Shown: one piece after another, positions 22,344 through 31,567 of the stretch
Layout: each line of letters begins with the position of its first letter
Numbering within the stretch: position 1 is the stretch's first letter
Assembly (NCBI GenBank): GCA_022059125.1
Contig: JAEUWY010000002.1
Span: 2,108,001-2,172,000 of the forward strand
Origin: Corynespora cassiicola
Lineage: Eukaryota; Ascomycota; Dothideomycetes; Pleosporales; Corynesporascaceae
Reading direction: 5' to 3'
Length of the DNA stretch: 64,000 nucleotides
Notes under the pieces: model-generated
What the model was told of the DNA's origin: nothing
The model's database searches: none
Seen by the model: only the letters and a program-made list of their open reading frames with translations
Translations under genes and position numbers: made by a program

Positions 22344-25136
22344 ATGGCTGCGAAGACGTTGTTTGCACTTACAGCCCTGGGTGGCATAGCTGCAGCGCTT
22401 CCTAGCAATGTTCATGGCCGGAGCGGATACGGAGGTAATGGAGGGTACCAACCCGGCAATGGCCAGGCCGACCCGCCAGCATATGGCGGTGGCAATGGCT
22501 ATGGGGGAGGAAAGCCTGGTGGTGGTGATGGTGATGGCTATGGCGGCGGCGGCGGCGGCGACGGTGGTTACGGCGGCGGCGGAGGATACAATCCCCCCAA
22601 GCCTCCCAAACCACCCAAGTCTTCAGACCCTCCCAAGCCATCTGATCCTCCCCATGCTCCCTCTACGCCTCCAGTTGAGCCTCCTTCACCCCCGGCTACG
22701 ACTGCCGAGCCATCTTCGCCTCCCGTGGATTCGTCTCCTCCGATCGTTCCCAGTGAGCCAGCAACTTCTATGCCAGAAGTTCCTCCCACTATCCCGGTAG
22801 ATCCGCCTATCTATCCAACTGGGCCGCCCGCATCGCCTCCGCCCAACCCAACTGCTCCAGCGTCTCCGCCACCTGGATGTCCTCCTGCTCCCGAGTGTCC
22901 CGCAGCTCCTCCAGCTCCTCCGGCTCCTGAGTGCCCCCCTGCTCCTCCAGCTCCCGAGTGTCCTGCACCCCCACCTGGAGGAATGACTACTATCACTGAG
23001 ACTGCTATCACCACTGCTACTGCGACCGAGGCCATTACCTCGATCCTCACTTCCACCCAAAAGGATGTCATTACGACCACAGTCATTTCCACCTCAAAGG
23101 AGATTATTACCTCCATCCAAACCTCTGCGCACACCATCACCGTCACGCAGACTATGCCTGGAGAGGCTCCTCCCTGCACCAACGATACTCCTGGAGTTCC
23201 ACCCTCGGGCCCGACTCCGCCGCCAGGTGAGGCTCCGCCTCCGTCTCCGCCGGAGGGGCCTTCGCACCCCCCTGTCCCACCTCCGGGTGAGAATCCGCCG
23301 CAAACAACGTCTGGACCTGAAGGACCTGGAGGCCCACCACCCGAGGGCCCCGGAAATCCACCTGGTCCCCCTAGCCCACCGCAGACGACATCTGGGTCTG
23401 AAGGCCCTGGAGGTCCGCCACCCGAGGGCCCCGAGAACCCACCTGGTCCACCTAGCCCGCCTCAGACTACTTCCGGCTCTGAGGGTCCGGGATATCCTCC
23501 TTCGGGACCAGAGAATCCTCCGGGACCGCCAAGCCCGCCAGAGACGACATCTCCACCCGAGGGACCTGGAGCTCCTCCACCTGGGCCACCAGGTCCTCCC
23601 CAGACTACTTCTGGATCTGAGAACCCAGGTAACCCACCTGATGGACCTGAGAAGCCTTCCGAGCCTGGTAGCCCACCACAGAGTACTTCTCCACCTGAGA
23701 ACCCAGAGCATCCTCCATCCGGGCCTGAAAACCCGCCTGGACCGCCTAGCCCACCACAGACTACTGCCGGCTCTGAGAACCCCGGCTACCCTCCTTCCGG
23801 ACCCTCTGGTCCAGAAAACCCACCGACCCCGCCTGAGAACCCCACTACGCCTCCAGTTCATGAGCCTTCCCAGCCTGGCAAACCTCCAGTGAACCCCCCT
23901 CAGCCTCCTCCAAGCCAATCCCATGGCACACCTCCCGTCATCACCCCCGGGTACCCCCCTCACAACCCCACCAACCCACCCTACACTGGGCATAATTCGA
24001 CCTACACCTACCCAGGCACGGGCTCAACCGGTTACACCATCTCTACCAGCACTATGAGCGAGATTCCCAGCGGATGCGACCCCAAGACCGAGTACTGCGG
24101 CGGTATGCCTCCAAGCTCCACGCAACCGCCAAGCTCGACACCAAGCTGTGACGGCGGATACGGAGGAGGAGATTGCCCCCCGCCCGGCACCACGGAAGTG
24201 CCCAAGCCCCCACCGAGCAGCACTGAGGGCCCCAAGCAGCCACCCAGCACCACGGAAATGCCCAAGCCTCCTCCAAGCGACGAGCCTGAGTGTGATGGTG
24301 GGTATGGAGGAGGAGACTGCCCGCCGCCAGATGCTCCCAAGCCCCCGCCAGGCGACAAGCCAGACGCCCCCAAGCCTCCCCCAGGCGACAAGCCAGATGC
24401 CCCCAAGCCCCCGCCAGAGGACAACCCTGAGTGTGACGGTGAATACGGAGGAGGAGACTGCCCACCGCCAGATGCTCCTAAGCCTCCACCAGGTGACAAG
24501 CCGGATGCCCCCAAGCCTCCCCCAGGCGACAAGCCGGACGCCCCCAAGCCTCCCCCAGGCGACAAGCCAGATGCCCCCAAGCCCCCGCCAGAGGACAACC
24601 CTGAGTGTGACGGTGAATACGGAGGAGGAGACTGCCCACCCCGGCGACAAGCCAGATGCTCCCAAGCCCCACCAAACGACAAGCCAGACGCCCCAAGCCC
24701 CCGCCAGAGGACAAGCCCGACTGCGACGGCGGCTACGGCGGAGCAGACTGCCCACCCCGGCGATAAACCTGACGCTCCCAAGCCCCCTCCTGGCGACAAA
24801 CCCGACGCTCCCAAACCCCCTCCAAACGACAAGCCCGATGCCCCCAAGCCCCCGCCAGAGGACAAGCCAGACTGCGACGGCAGCGGCTACGGCGGAGGGG
24901 ACTGCCCCCCTCCAGGCGACAAGCCTGACGCCCCCAAGCCCCCGCCAAACGACAAGCCTGAAGCGCCCAAGCCCCCGCCAGAGGACAAGCCTGGCAAGCC
25001 GCCTGGAGGTGGTGATGGAGGGTACGGAGGCGGCGGCGATGGCGGCTACGGCGGTGGTGGAAGCGGATACGGCGGAGGCGGCAGTGGATACGGCGGCGGC
25101 GGCGGAAGCGGAGGCGGATATGGGGGAGGGTATTAG
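22344..25136 (+). CDS. Secreted Gly/Pro-rich tandem-repeat cell-surface protein
   Basis: Predicted 930-residue single-exon protein. It opens with a signal peptide (MAAKTLFALTALGGIAAALPS) and a GGYGGGG-rich block to about residue 80, then a long Pro-rich region. At about 213-275 there is a Thr-rich segment (TITETAITTATATEAITS...) like those of fungal wall glycoproteins. The middle consists of PENPPGPPSPPQTTSGSEGPG-type repeats. The last third consists of GDKPDAPKPPP units punctuated by Cys pairs (CDGGYGGGDCPPP), and the protein ends in GGYGGGGSG repeats without a GPI signal. It is extensin-like in look, so a cell-wall or extracellular structural role is inferred. Residues about 765-805 are read in shifted frames of the repeat (see findings). 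No catalytic domain is visible. Confidence 0.85.
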   Translation: MAAKTLFALTALGGIAAALPSNVHGRSGYGGNGGYQPGNGQADPPAYGGGNGYGGGKPGGGDGDGYGGGGGGDGGYGGGGGYNPPKPPKPPKSSDPPKPSDPPHAPSTPPVEPPSPPATTAEPSSPPVDSSPPIVPSEPATSMPEVPPTIPVDPPIYPTGPPASPPPNPTAPASPPPGCPPAPECPAAPPAPPAPECPPAPPAPECPAPPPGGMTTITETAITTATATEAITSILTSTQKDVITTTVISTSKEIITSIQTSAHTITVTQTMPGEAPPCTNDTPGVPPSGPTPPPGEAPPPSPPEGPSHPPVPPPGENPPQTTSGPEGPGGPPPEGPGNPPGPPSPPQTTSGSEGPGGPPPEGPENPPGPPSPPQTTSGSEGPGYPPSGPENPPGPPSPPETTSPPEGPGAPPPGPPGPPQTTSGSENPGNPPDGPEKPSEPGSPPQSTSPPENPEHPPSGPENPPGPPSPPQTTAGSENPGYPPSGPSGPENPPTPPENPTTPPVHEPSQPGKPPVNPPQPPPSQSHGTPPVITPGYPPHNPTNPPYTGHNSTYTYPGTGSTGYTISTSTMSEIPSGCDPKTEYCGGMPPSSTQPPSSTPSCDGGYGGGDCPPPGTTEVPKPPPSSTEGPKQPPSTTEMPKPPPSDEPECDGGYGGGDCPPPDAPKPPPGDKPDAPKPPPGDKPDAPKPPPEDNPECDGEYGGGDCPPPDAPKPPPGDKPDAPKPPPGDKPDAPKPPPGDKPDAPKPPPEDNPECDGEYGGGDCPPRRQARCSQAPPNDKPDAPSPRQRTSPTATAATAEQTAHPGDKPDAPKPPPGDKPDAPKPPPNDKPDAPKPPPEDKPDCDGSGYGGGDCPPPGDKPDAPKPPPNDKPEAPKPPPEDKPGKPPGGGDGGYGGGGDGGYGGGGSGYGGGGSGYGGGGGSGGGYGGGY
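24301..24990. repeat. Tandem coding repeats, (G/E/N)DKPDAPKPPP units
   Basis: DNA-level tandem array inside the Gly/Pro-rich gene. The basic unit is 33 bp encoding GDKPDAPKPPP or the N and E variants, nested in longer blocks that end with CDGEYGGGDCPP. Near-identical copies indicate recent expansion or gene conversion. Confidence 0.85.
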
Positions 25137-26177
25137 ATGGGGTAATGTTTAGTACGGACCGATGGGGATAGAATGGTGAGAGTAGAGGGAAAGAAGGGAA
25201 AGAAAGGTGTGAGATGGTGGCATGGAACGACACAGCGCAACGCAACGCAACGCAACGCAACGCAACGCAGCGCAGCGCAGCGCGGTACTTCACTTCGACG
25301 GCTCCGGGCTAAGAATCAACCTTGGAGCCTTTTTTTTTCTTTAGAGATAGACGTTTTTTTTTTCCTTTTGTCTTCTTTGAGCATGGTTTGTTGTTGTTGT
25401 TGTTGGTTTTTTTTTTGGCTTGTTTGCCGTGGTGGAGGGGACAGATGTAGATGGTAGAGATGCATAATTTTATTTTGTTGAGCTTATTTGATGAATGCTT
25501 TGAGTGACTTGGTGTGTGATTATTTGGATGGAATTGCCAGTAGCTTCAATCCGGCCGAATATTTAGTTGCTAGTACTCTTTCTTGACAGACGATTAGGCC
25601 GTAGATGAGAGTTGGGGCGACCTTGACTGCTACTTACTCGTATCCTTGGGGAAGCATTGAACTGGAAGAATAGCCGTCGGAAAAGACATCTTTAACCATA
25701 TCATCACCATCACAAAGAACACTCAGCTTTTGAAACCACTTCGGTCTGGTGACCGACATTAGAACTATATACCCCGACGAACATCAGTGACGGAGAGCCT
25801 GGGAAGACTTTCTCTACGATGAGCTTGGAGGTAAAATCAGATTAAACGCCATGAGATAACTCCCAACTCCGTAGAGATATCCCCCAGCAATTGGGGAACA
25901 TCCATTCCGGGTATCATTATTCCCATTAACGCCGTGTGAGTGTAGTGTCCCAGCCAGCAGATACTGGGCCTCATTGAAGGAAGCTCGGAGAGCAACCTGC
26001 AACTACACTACCAACATGAACTTGTCCGCGCGCCATATTTATGCACCTTCGAAATCATGGGCATCTTCATTATTCTTGTCGATCTTGTGGATATTGGCGG
26101 AATGGTGTGGTTAGCGAACTGCAGATAATGAATTAGCATAGCTCTTGATGAAGATTAAAAAAATTACGTACGATGCT
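25137..26177. other. Intergenic spacer
   Basis: One kilobase between convergent genes. It contains a CGCAA pentanucleotide repeat (25235-25285), T-rich and (TTG)n stretches to about 25415, and AT-rich sequence after that. No gene is supported. Confidence 0.55.
25235..25285. repeat. (CGCAA)n/(CGCAG)n minisatellite
   Basis: About seven CGCAA units followed by three CGCAG units, roughly 100 bp past the stop of the Gly/Pro-rich gene, probably in its 3' UTR. Confidence 0.85.
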
Positions 26178-28781
26178 TTACCACCTCAAATGTTGCAATT
26201 CACGAAACACAGCACTTGTAGCTGTTCCCGGGCTGTTTCTAAGTGTCATGAAGGTAGTTCCACGACTGAACGGAGAGGGACGAGTCTCGTAGATTGGTGC
26301 TGGCCAGCCCGATGGTGCACGTACCTCCGGAGCTTTTGCAGGAGCTTGTTTAGTCTTGGGTGATGGAGCCCGCACGTCTTTAAAAAAGCTGTTGTTGCCA
26401 TCTGGACCCATGTCGCGCATTGACTCAGGCGCAGGCTTCCAGTGTCGCGTAAAGTAAGACTTGCCCGAGCCAGCCGCATATTCTTCAGCGTACTCGTTCA
26501 GGATCTCGTACAATCGCACAAATTGATGCGTATTCTCAAACTCATCGGGACCTGAAATCTTTCCAGGGACAGGACCACCGCCAATGACACCAAGATTGCG
26601 GGGCTTGGGGCCTGCATTAGCAGTTGCGATGAGGCTCTTTGCGTAATCTTGCTGCCGGGCATATCGCTGGCCATCCCGGTACCACTTGGTAAGCTTAGTT
26701 TCATCGTCTTCTGGCAGATAGAGAGAAGCAGTTGGGTCATGAGTGGTTGGCATAGATTGCGTGAACCAAGGCCCCTTCCAGTTCTGGGGGGTGGGTAATC
26801 CTTGGATGATACCGTTTGCAACTTCGTAGCCGTCTGGCTGGGTAGCAACATCGGGATCGCTAAAGTGGAGGTTTGAGGCTTCAAGGGTATCATCGGCGGG
26901 CTTTTCTGAAGATGCACTGATATTTTGTAGCTCAGAACTCGTATGTGTGTATGGTGGGGCTTGAGCGTTGAGCCTGGAGGATACTCGGTATGGGTTTGCG
27001 ACGGTCAATCCCGGAGGAGGCATTAGTGGGGGGATAGGTTTATGCAGAGTGGAGACGTCTGGAACGGCAACTCGGCGCTCGGCTGTCACATTGGAGCGAA
27101 TCTCTTGATTTGCGAGCTCTGCCAACTTGTTCTTCAATTTCTGGCGATTATGAAGGTCCTGGGGGGACATGGGCTGCGGGACACGGCTGTCAGAGGGATA
27201 TCGGTATGGAGTGTTGAAAGCACTGGATGCTTCTTCGCCGAAACCTACTTCAGGTAAATTGGGTTGGACTTCTAGTTGGACCCGTCGGATTTGCTCTATT
27301 CGCTCTCGCTCCCGCTGTATGAACAGCTGCTGCTGATCGCTGCTGAATTCTTGGCTCGGGGCTGCTCCAAAGCCATCGGTGGACTTTGTTGGAAACTCGT
27401 ATCCGAAATCCATAGAGCCACCCATGGCAGCTGCACCACTCCCAAACTTGGGAATGGCAGGAGCTGAAGGCTGAGGTGCTTTTATGGGAGTCACGAAAGG
27501 GTCTTCCAATGGCTCTTGGATGACGGTACCTAGAGCGGGCGTAGTCGTCACAGCCCGGTTCTCGAACTGGGGGCCTTGATGGCTTAGTTTCATATGGGAT
27601 GTGAAATGGTCTTCTGGTGAGCTCGCACTTGAGAGGGAGGCAAGGCGCCTGGCTCCGGTCAGGCCAGGGCGGACGGACCGCGGCAGCTGCGATACTTCGT
27701 CCTGGCGACCATTCTCACGAATGACCTTTTCGCGAGCTTCTGCCGCAATCTTGAAGTACTCGATTGAGTGAGGGTGAGCATTCACTCCTTTGACGCGATC
27801 CGAAGCCAGAGAACCTTCGACTCTGCCACTTGAATGTGAAAAGCGTCCAATGTTGACCCATTGGAAAGAAGACGCCGACCACTGGTGCGCCGATACATCT
27901 CGGTTTGGGTGTCCGATGAAGATGGTCTGACCATCAAATTCTCCCATCTTTTCGTGGAGATGAATCTGGTCGGGTAGTTTTCCAAACAGGTGGGCATACT
28001 TGTCCACGATGCTGTATGTGCCATCGGCCGAGCTAATGTTGGTGCTAGTGGTCCTTGGGAGCGACGATGAGCCTGTGCGAGCGCCAGCTGAACGTTGAAG
28101 TACCGGAGAGATGTGGTCGCTCACGTTGGTTTGAAGAGGCGGCAGGTCAAAGGGAGAGGCGCGGGTTTGGGATGTAGCAGGACGCCGCATGCCGAGATTG
28201 TCAGTGAGAGTGGAGAAGTCGCCAGTGTCGAAACGAGAGTCGTCGGCATCTGGGCCAAGGTCGCTCATTTGTAGAGGCCGCCATGACTTGTTAGTCTTCC
28301 TGCTATTGGGCTGCAGCTTGACAAGACGAGCCAGTGGAACCGGGCCAGAGGTGGGCTTCTCCTGTCCATCCATGTCGAGTTTGGTATAGTTGCGCGCCAT
28401 GTCTGCAAAAGTCCTGGCTTTGGGTTGCTCACCCTCGAACTTGTCAACTTGCTGAGTCTGGGAAATGTACTGTAGAGAAGGGGAACTGAATGTTGGGGTA
28501 TCGTCCTCGTAGGTGTAGTTGCCTTCTGCGGGCTCGCTCTCGTCGCGCGACACGACCTGAATGTGAGAATGGGACGAGAGGCTACCACCGAGTGCCCCGG
28601 GGGTTGAAGGCGGAACTCGGCCTCTAGTGACGGAATGAGCTTGCGCTCGGCGACCTAAGGCTCTGTGAGCGACTTTCTCATCCAGTGGTGAAGCGCAGAG
28701 TCTCAGCAAAGGCGGGTTGAGAAACAGAGGGTTAGTTGGGGTCGGGTACGTACTGCGCCGGCCGTGGACTCTGGATTTCAT
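26178..28781 (-). CDS. Large disordered protein of unknown function
   Basis: Long frame of up to 867 residues; I do not recognise the family. Most of it is Ser/Pro/Gln-rich and probably disordered. Two segments look folded. One is around TYSIVDKYAHLFGKLPDQIHLHEKM, then FDGQTIFIGHPNRDVSAHQWSASSFQWVNIGRF and HPHSIEYFKIAAEAREKVI. The other is a C-terminal part with FVRLYEILNEYAEEYAAG and YFTRHWKPAPESM. A predicted helix with RERERIEQIRRVQLEV lies mid-protein. A GTACGT donor sits ten codons after the ATG at 28781, so the first 45 or so residues may be partly intronic. No signal peptide or membrane helix is visible. Confidence 0.75.
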   Translation of the reverse strand: MKSRVHGRRSTYPTPTNPLFLNPPLLRLCASPLDEKVAHRALGRRAQAHSVTRGRVPPSTPGALGGSLSSHSHIQVVSRDESEPAEGNYTYEDDTPTFSSPSLQYISQTQQVDKFEGEQPKARTFADMARNYTKLDMDGQEKPTSGPVPLARLVKLQPNSRKTNKSWRPLQMSDLGPDADDSRFDTGDFSTLTDNLGMRRPATSQTRASPFDLPPLQTNVSDHISPVLQRSAGARTGSSSLPRTTSTNISSADGTYSIVDKYAHLFGKLPDQIHLHEKMGEFDGQTIFIGHPNRDVSAHQWSASSFQWVNIGRFSHSSGRVEGSLASDRVKGVNAHPHSIEYFKIAAEAREKVIRENGRQDEVSQLPRSVRPGLTGARRLASLSSASSPEDHFTSHMKLSHQGPQFENRAVTTTPALGTVIQEPLEDPFVTPIKAPQPSAPAIPKFGSGAAAMGGSMDFGYEFPTKSTDGFGAAPSQEFSSDQQQLFIQRERERIEQIRRVQLEVQPNLPEVGFGEEASSAFNTPYRYPSDSRVPQPMSPQDLHNRQKLKNKLAELANQEIRSNVTAERRVAVPDVSTLHKPIPPLMPPPGLTVANPYRVSSRLNAQAPPYTHTSSELQNISASSEKPADDTLEASNLHFSDPDVATQPDGYEVANGIIQGLPTPQNWKGPWFTQSMPTTHDPTASLYLPEDDETKLTKWYRDGQRYARQQDYAKSLIATANAGPKPRNLGVIGGGPVPGKISGPDEFENTHQFVRLYEILNEYAEEYAAGSGKSYFTRHWKPAPESMRDMGPDGNNSFFKDVRAPSPKTKQAPAKAPEVRAPSGWPAPIYETRPSPFSRGTTFMTLRNSPGTATSAVFRELQHLRW

Positions 28782-30118
28782 AGCCCTTTGCTGATTAAGA
28801 GGCCGAGTTCACCATGCGAAATTTAAGATGCAGCCACGAACGGCCGTGGGCGAAGCTTTTGTGCGACGAAAGGTCAGAGGTGCAGACGGATGACGCGCGC
28901 CAACAAAATCCGGGCAGCCTTGCAGTTTGGGCGTGCACTGCAATTTTGACAGACTATACTGGGGGAAAGCAGATGGGGTTGGAGTCTCGGAAGGGGGGGA
29001 GAGCGGTGGGTGTGGGAGAGTGGAGAGTGAAGTGGTAAGAGGAATTTGGGCGGAGTGCGGCAGGCGAGGAAGGTGCAGCCGGAGCAGCGACAGAGGTGAG
29101 GTCGAGCAGGCTGCCAGTCGAATACAATAAAAGTGCTGGTTTGGCTACGCCCAATTAGATTTAGGGTCGCGCTCGCGGATGAGAGCAGTTGGGATAACGC
29201 GTCCAAGGACAGTTGACCAGGTGGGACTGCTCAAGCAGATCAGAGCGCCCATGTCCAAGACTGGAGCCTATTTATATGTAGTTTAGTATTCTACTACTCA
29301 GTCGACTGATCTAGTAGTTTAGTATTCTTGTTTCATCGTCAGGTAATTGATAGGGGCTACTCTATTCTTTTGCCAGTGCCAGTTGACTGGCGGCCTCAAG
29401 GCGTATGTAACCTCCAGGGGTTTTAAAAGCGTTGAACGTATGCTTTCTGGCTTTCTTGCTTTCACAATTTTGAACCTAGTATCATACTGAGAAAAGAAAT
29501 CCAAATTTCTGGCATCTATATGGTTTGACATGACTAGATCCGTAGTTGTTGCCCCCCACGATCCCCACAGTCTCCATGGTCTCCACATGGTCTCTGTCCT
29601 GCATCATCCCCACCAATCATGGGTCGCGTGGTCCGGTATGACATAAGCTGCTGTCCGTGGCGCAAACGCTCGTTTCAATCATGTTTTCATATCGAAAATG
29701 ATGACCCTCTGATCCTTTTCTTCATTTGCATGAGAAATTCGCGCGCATCGACTGCATGGCTGCAATCTTGAGCTCATCTCCTACTCGAATAAAGATGAGA
29801 TGGCAAAAAGTAATGACGAATGTGCCCATGTAGACAGGTATGTATGTGCCGCAGTGGAAAGTGTTTGGTCGAATGAATAATTCAAATGACTTGAGCTTTG
29901 GAAAATGTATAATGCAAAAAGATGGGCTCGATGAAAAAAGTTCAAAGCACAAACGAACTGTCCAATGTCCTGGATCTTATCTGCAGTGTATATCGGACCA
30001 GCCTGTGATAGATAGCATGTGAAAAGAGCGAGTGAAGATACCCAGGCAAATATTAAGTATAGGAATGAGATGGAAAAGGGTGAGTGTAGAGATATAATAA
30101 CGAAAAAAAAACCGCCGA
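28782..30118. other. Intergenic spacer
   Basis: 1.3 kb between the 5' end of one minus-strand gene and the 3' end of the next. It presumably carries the promoter of the 26178-28781 gene. A short palindrome flanked by direct repeats lies at 29278-29328 (separate entry). No gene is supported. Confidence 0.5.
29278..29328. repeat. Palindrome bracketed by 15-bp direct repeats
   Basis: The 12-bp perfect palindrome TCAGTCGACTGA (29298-29309) is extended by CTACTA and TAGTAG arms (29291-29317). GTAGTTTAGTATTCT occurs on both sides (29278-29292 and 29314-29328). The function is unknown; it might be a protein-binding site or a small insertion footprint. Confidence 0.7.
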
Positions 30119-31567
30119 TCAGATGTCTATCAACTTCGAGATGGCCGGCGTAGGGAGATCAGGCGATGGATCAGGGAGTGGAATGCCAATGTTTGATCCC
30201 GGTTTCTTCACCTTATAATATTTGAGTTGTAACTGGCCACGGGGAAGTTGAAGATGCGTCATACAGGCCGGTTCGTGGAAACAGCTGCGGCATGGGTGAT
30301 TGAAACAGGATTTTCTTTCCTGGTTCGTTCCACCTGGCTCGGCTTTAACATGTCTTGGATTGAGGCACATCCAGTTCCCGCAAAGATGGCTGGCATGGTA
30401 GGATTGGTTGACCAGTCCGTCCTTTTCCGCACTTGTAAGAAGGCCCTCCAGGAGCTTGGCGATGACGGTTATGTGGACGTAGACTGTTTCCGCCTTTCCA
30501 TGATGCTTGAAAGGTACATTCGTTCCGAGGCAGCATCTATCGTAAAATTTATGTGTGTAAAGCCAGCATTCATCAGGCCCTCTATTTGCATTTATATGCA
30601 GATAGTATCCCTGTAATATTCCTTCGAGGTACTCACGTTCCGATTCCCAATATGAGTAGTAAAACAACCCCTTGCGCTCTTCCACGGAAAGATCGCTCCT
30701 GGGCATGCTTTTCGGCGCTCCCAGAGCATATGAACCTATAGTATCAGGGTGTGCTTGATCTTTGTTATATGGATGGTTTGCCCTAGTAGAGGATGCAGGC
30801 ACCATGCTTCCTGCGTCATCTTCAATATCCGTGCCTTCGGTCTGCACGGTCTCTTGGGACCAAGTCAAAACGGGAGGTTCGTCTTCGTCATCTTCGTCAT
30901 CTTCGCCACCGTCATTTTCACTGTTGATGTGCGCAATTTGCGAGTTTTTATGTAGCGGTTGGCGCACTGGTCTGAGATCAAGATTGAAATCCTCATCATC
31001 CGAGGATCCATCATCGTCAGAGCATGAATTCGATTCACTATCTTGAATAGGCGTGTCAGAATTTCTAGAAACCCCCAAATCTGGGTATTCCCATGTCGCA
31101 CTCCGTGCTTTCCTCGAGGGGGTAGATTCTGAGAGATTTGGAAACTCTTCATCACTCTCATCCTCGTCGTCTGTGTTGTAAAGTACCCCTTCCCAGGACT
31201 GGTTCCGCAAAGATACCAGCTCATCGTCTTGCGAATACCGAGAAGCTCGCTCCAGAGAAGGACGTCTCACACTATCTCCCTCATTCGCTCTGTCGTCGAT
31301 GTCGATTACTGTACCATTGTCCTTGCGAGAGATGATGTTTCCGGTCACGCAATGAAGGAAATGGATCGGGCTTTCGGCAGTGCCATTGCCTTTTACGAGG
31401 GACGTATCTTCCACGACAACGATCTCATGGCCCCGGTGTTCTCCTTTATTCTTGTTTCGGCCAGTATCTTGCCTTTTGCTCGGACGTTCGGTTTCGTCCT
31501 CATCGTAGCTCTCCCATCTAAAACACCGTTTGAGTTTGTTAGAGAATTGGGATACACCGTCTGCCAT
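30119..31567 (-). CDS. His-Cys box (I-PpoI-like) nuclease-domain protein
   Basis: Predicted 482-residue single-exon protein. Residues 1-290 are acidic and disordered, with several Asp/Glu runs. The C-terminal half (about 300-440) matches the zinc-bound His-Me finger fold of I-PpoI-type His-Cys box nucleases. The core is ASHLCGNWMCLNPRHV (392-407) followed by TNQERKSC and CFHEPAC. By alignment of motif spacing, H394 is the general base and N415 the metal ligand. C334, C396, C401 and H406 form one zinc site; C421, C429, H431 and C435 the second. All positions expected for catalysis and zinc binding are present. The protein is a chromosomal gene, not within an intron or rDNA, so it is a stand-alone domesticated or regulatory member of the family. 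Whether it cleaves DNA is not known. Confidence 0.8.
   Translation of the reverse strand: MADGVSQFSNKLKRCFRWESYDEDETERPSKRQDTGRNKNKGEHRGHEIVVVEDTSLVKGNGTAESPIHFLHCVTGNIISRKDNGTVIDIDDRANEGDSVRRPSLERASRYSQDDELVSLRNQSWEGVLYNTDDEDESDEEFPNLSESTPSRKARSATWEYPDLGVSRNSDTPIQDSESNSCSDDDGSSDDEDFNLDLRPVRQPLHKNSQIAHINSENDGGEDDEDDEDEPPVLTWSQETVQTEGTDIEDDAGSMVPASSTRANHPYNKDQAHPDTIGSYALGAPKSMPRSDLSVEERKGLFYYSYWESEREYLEGILQGYYLHINANRGPDECWLYTHKFYDRCCLGTNVPFKHHGKAETVYVHITVIAKLLEGLLTSAEKDGLVNQSYHASHLCGNWMCLNPRHVKAEPGGTNQERKSCFNHPCRSCFHEPACMTHLQLPRGQLQLKYYKVKKPGSNIGIPLPDPSPDLPTPAISKLIDI

Noticed and set aside
24024..24865. Long antisense Gly/Leu-rich frames opposite the Gly/Pro-rich gene
   Set aside because: Mirror images of the proline repeats; the sense strand has the signal peptide and start codon.
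24301..24990. Regularly spaced repeats that could superficially suggest a CRISPR-like array
   Set aside because: Repeats are contiguous, in-frame coding units without unique spacers, in a eukaryotic gene.
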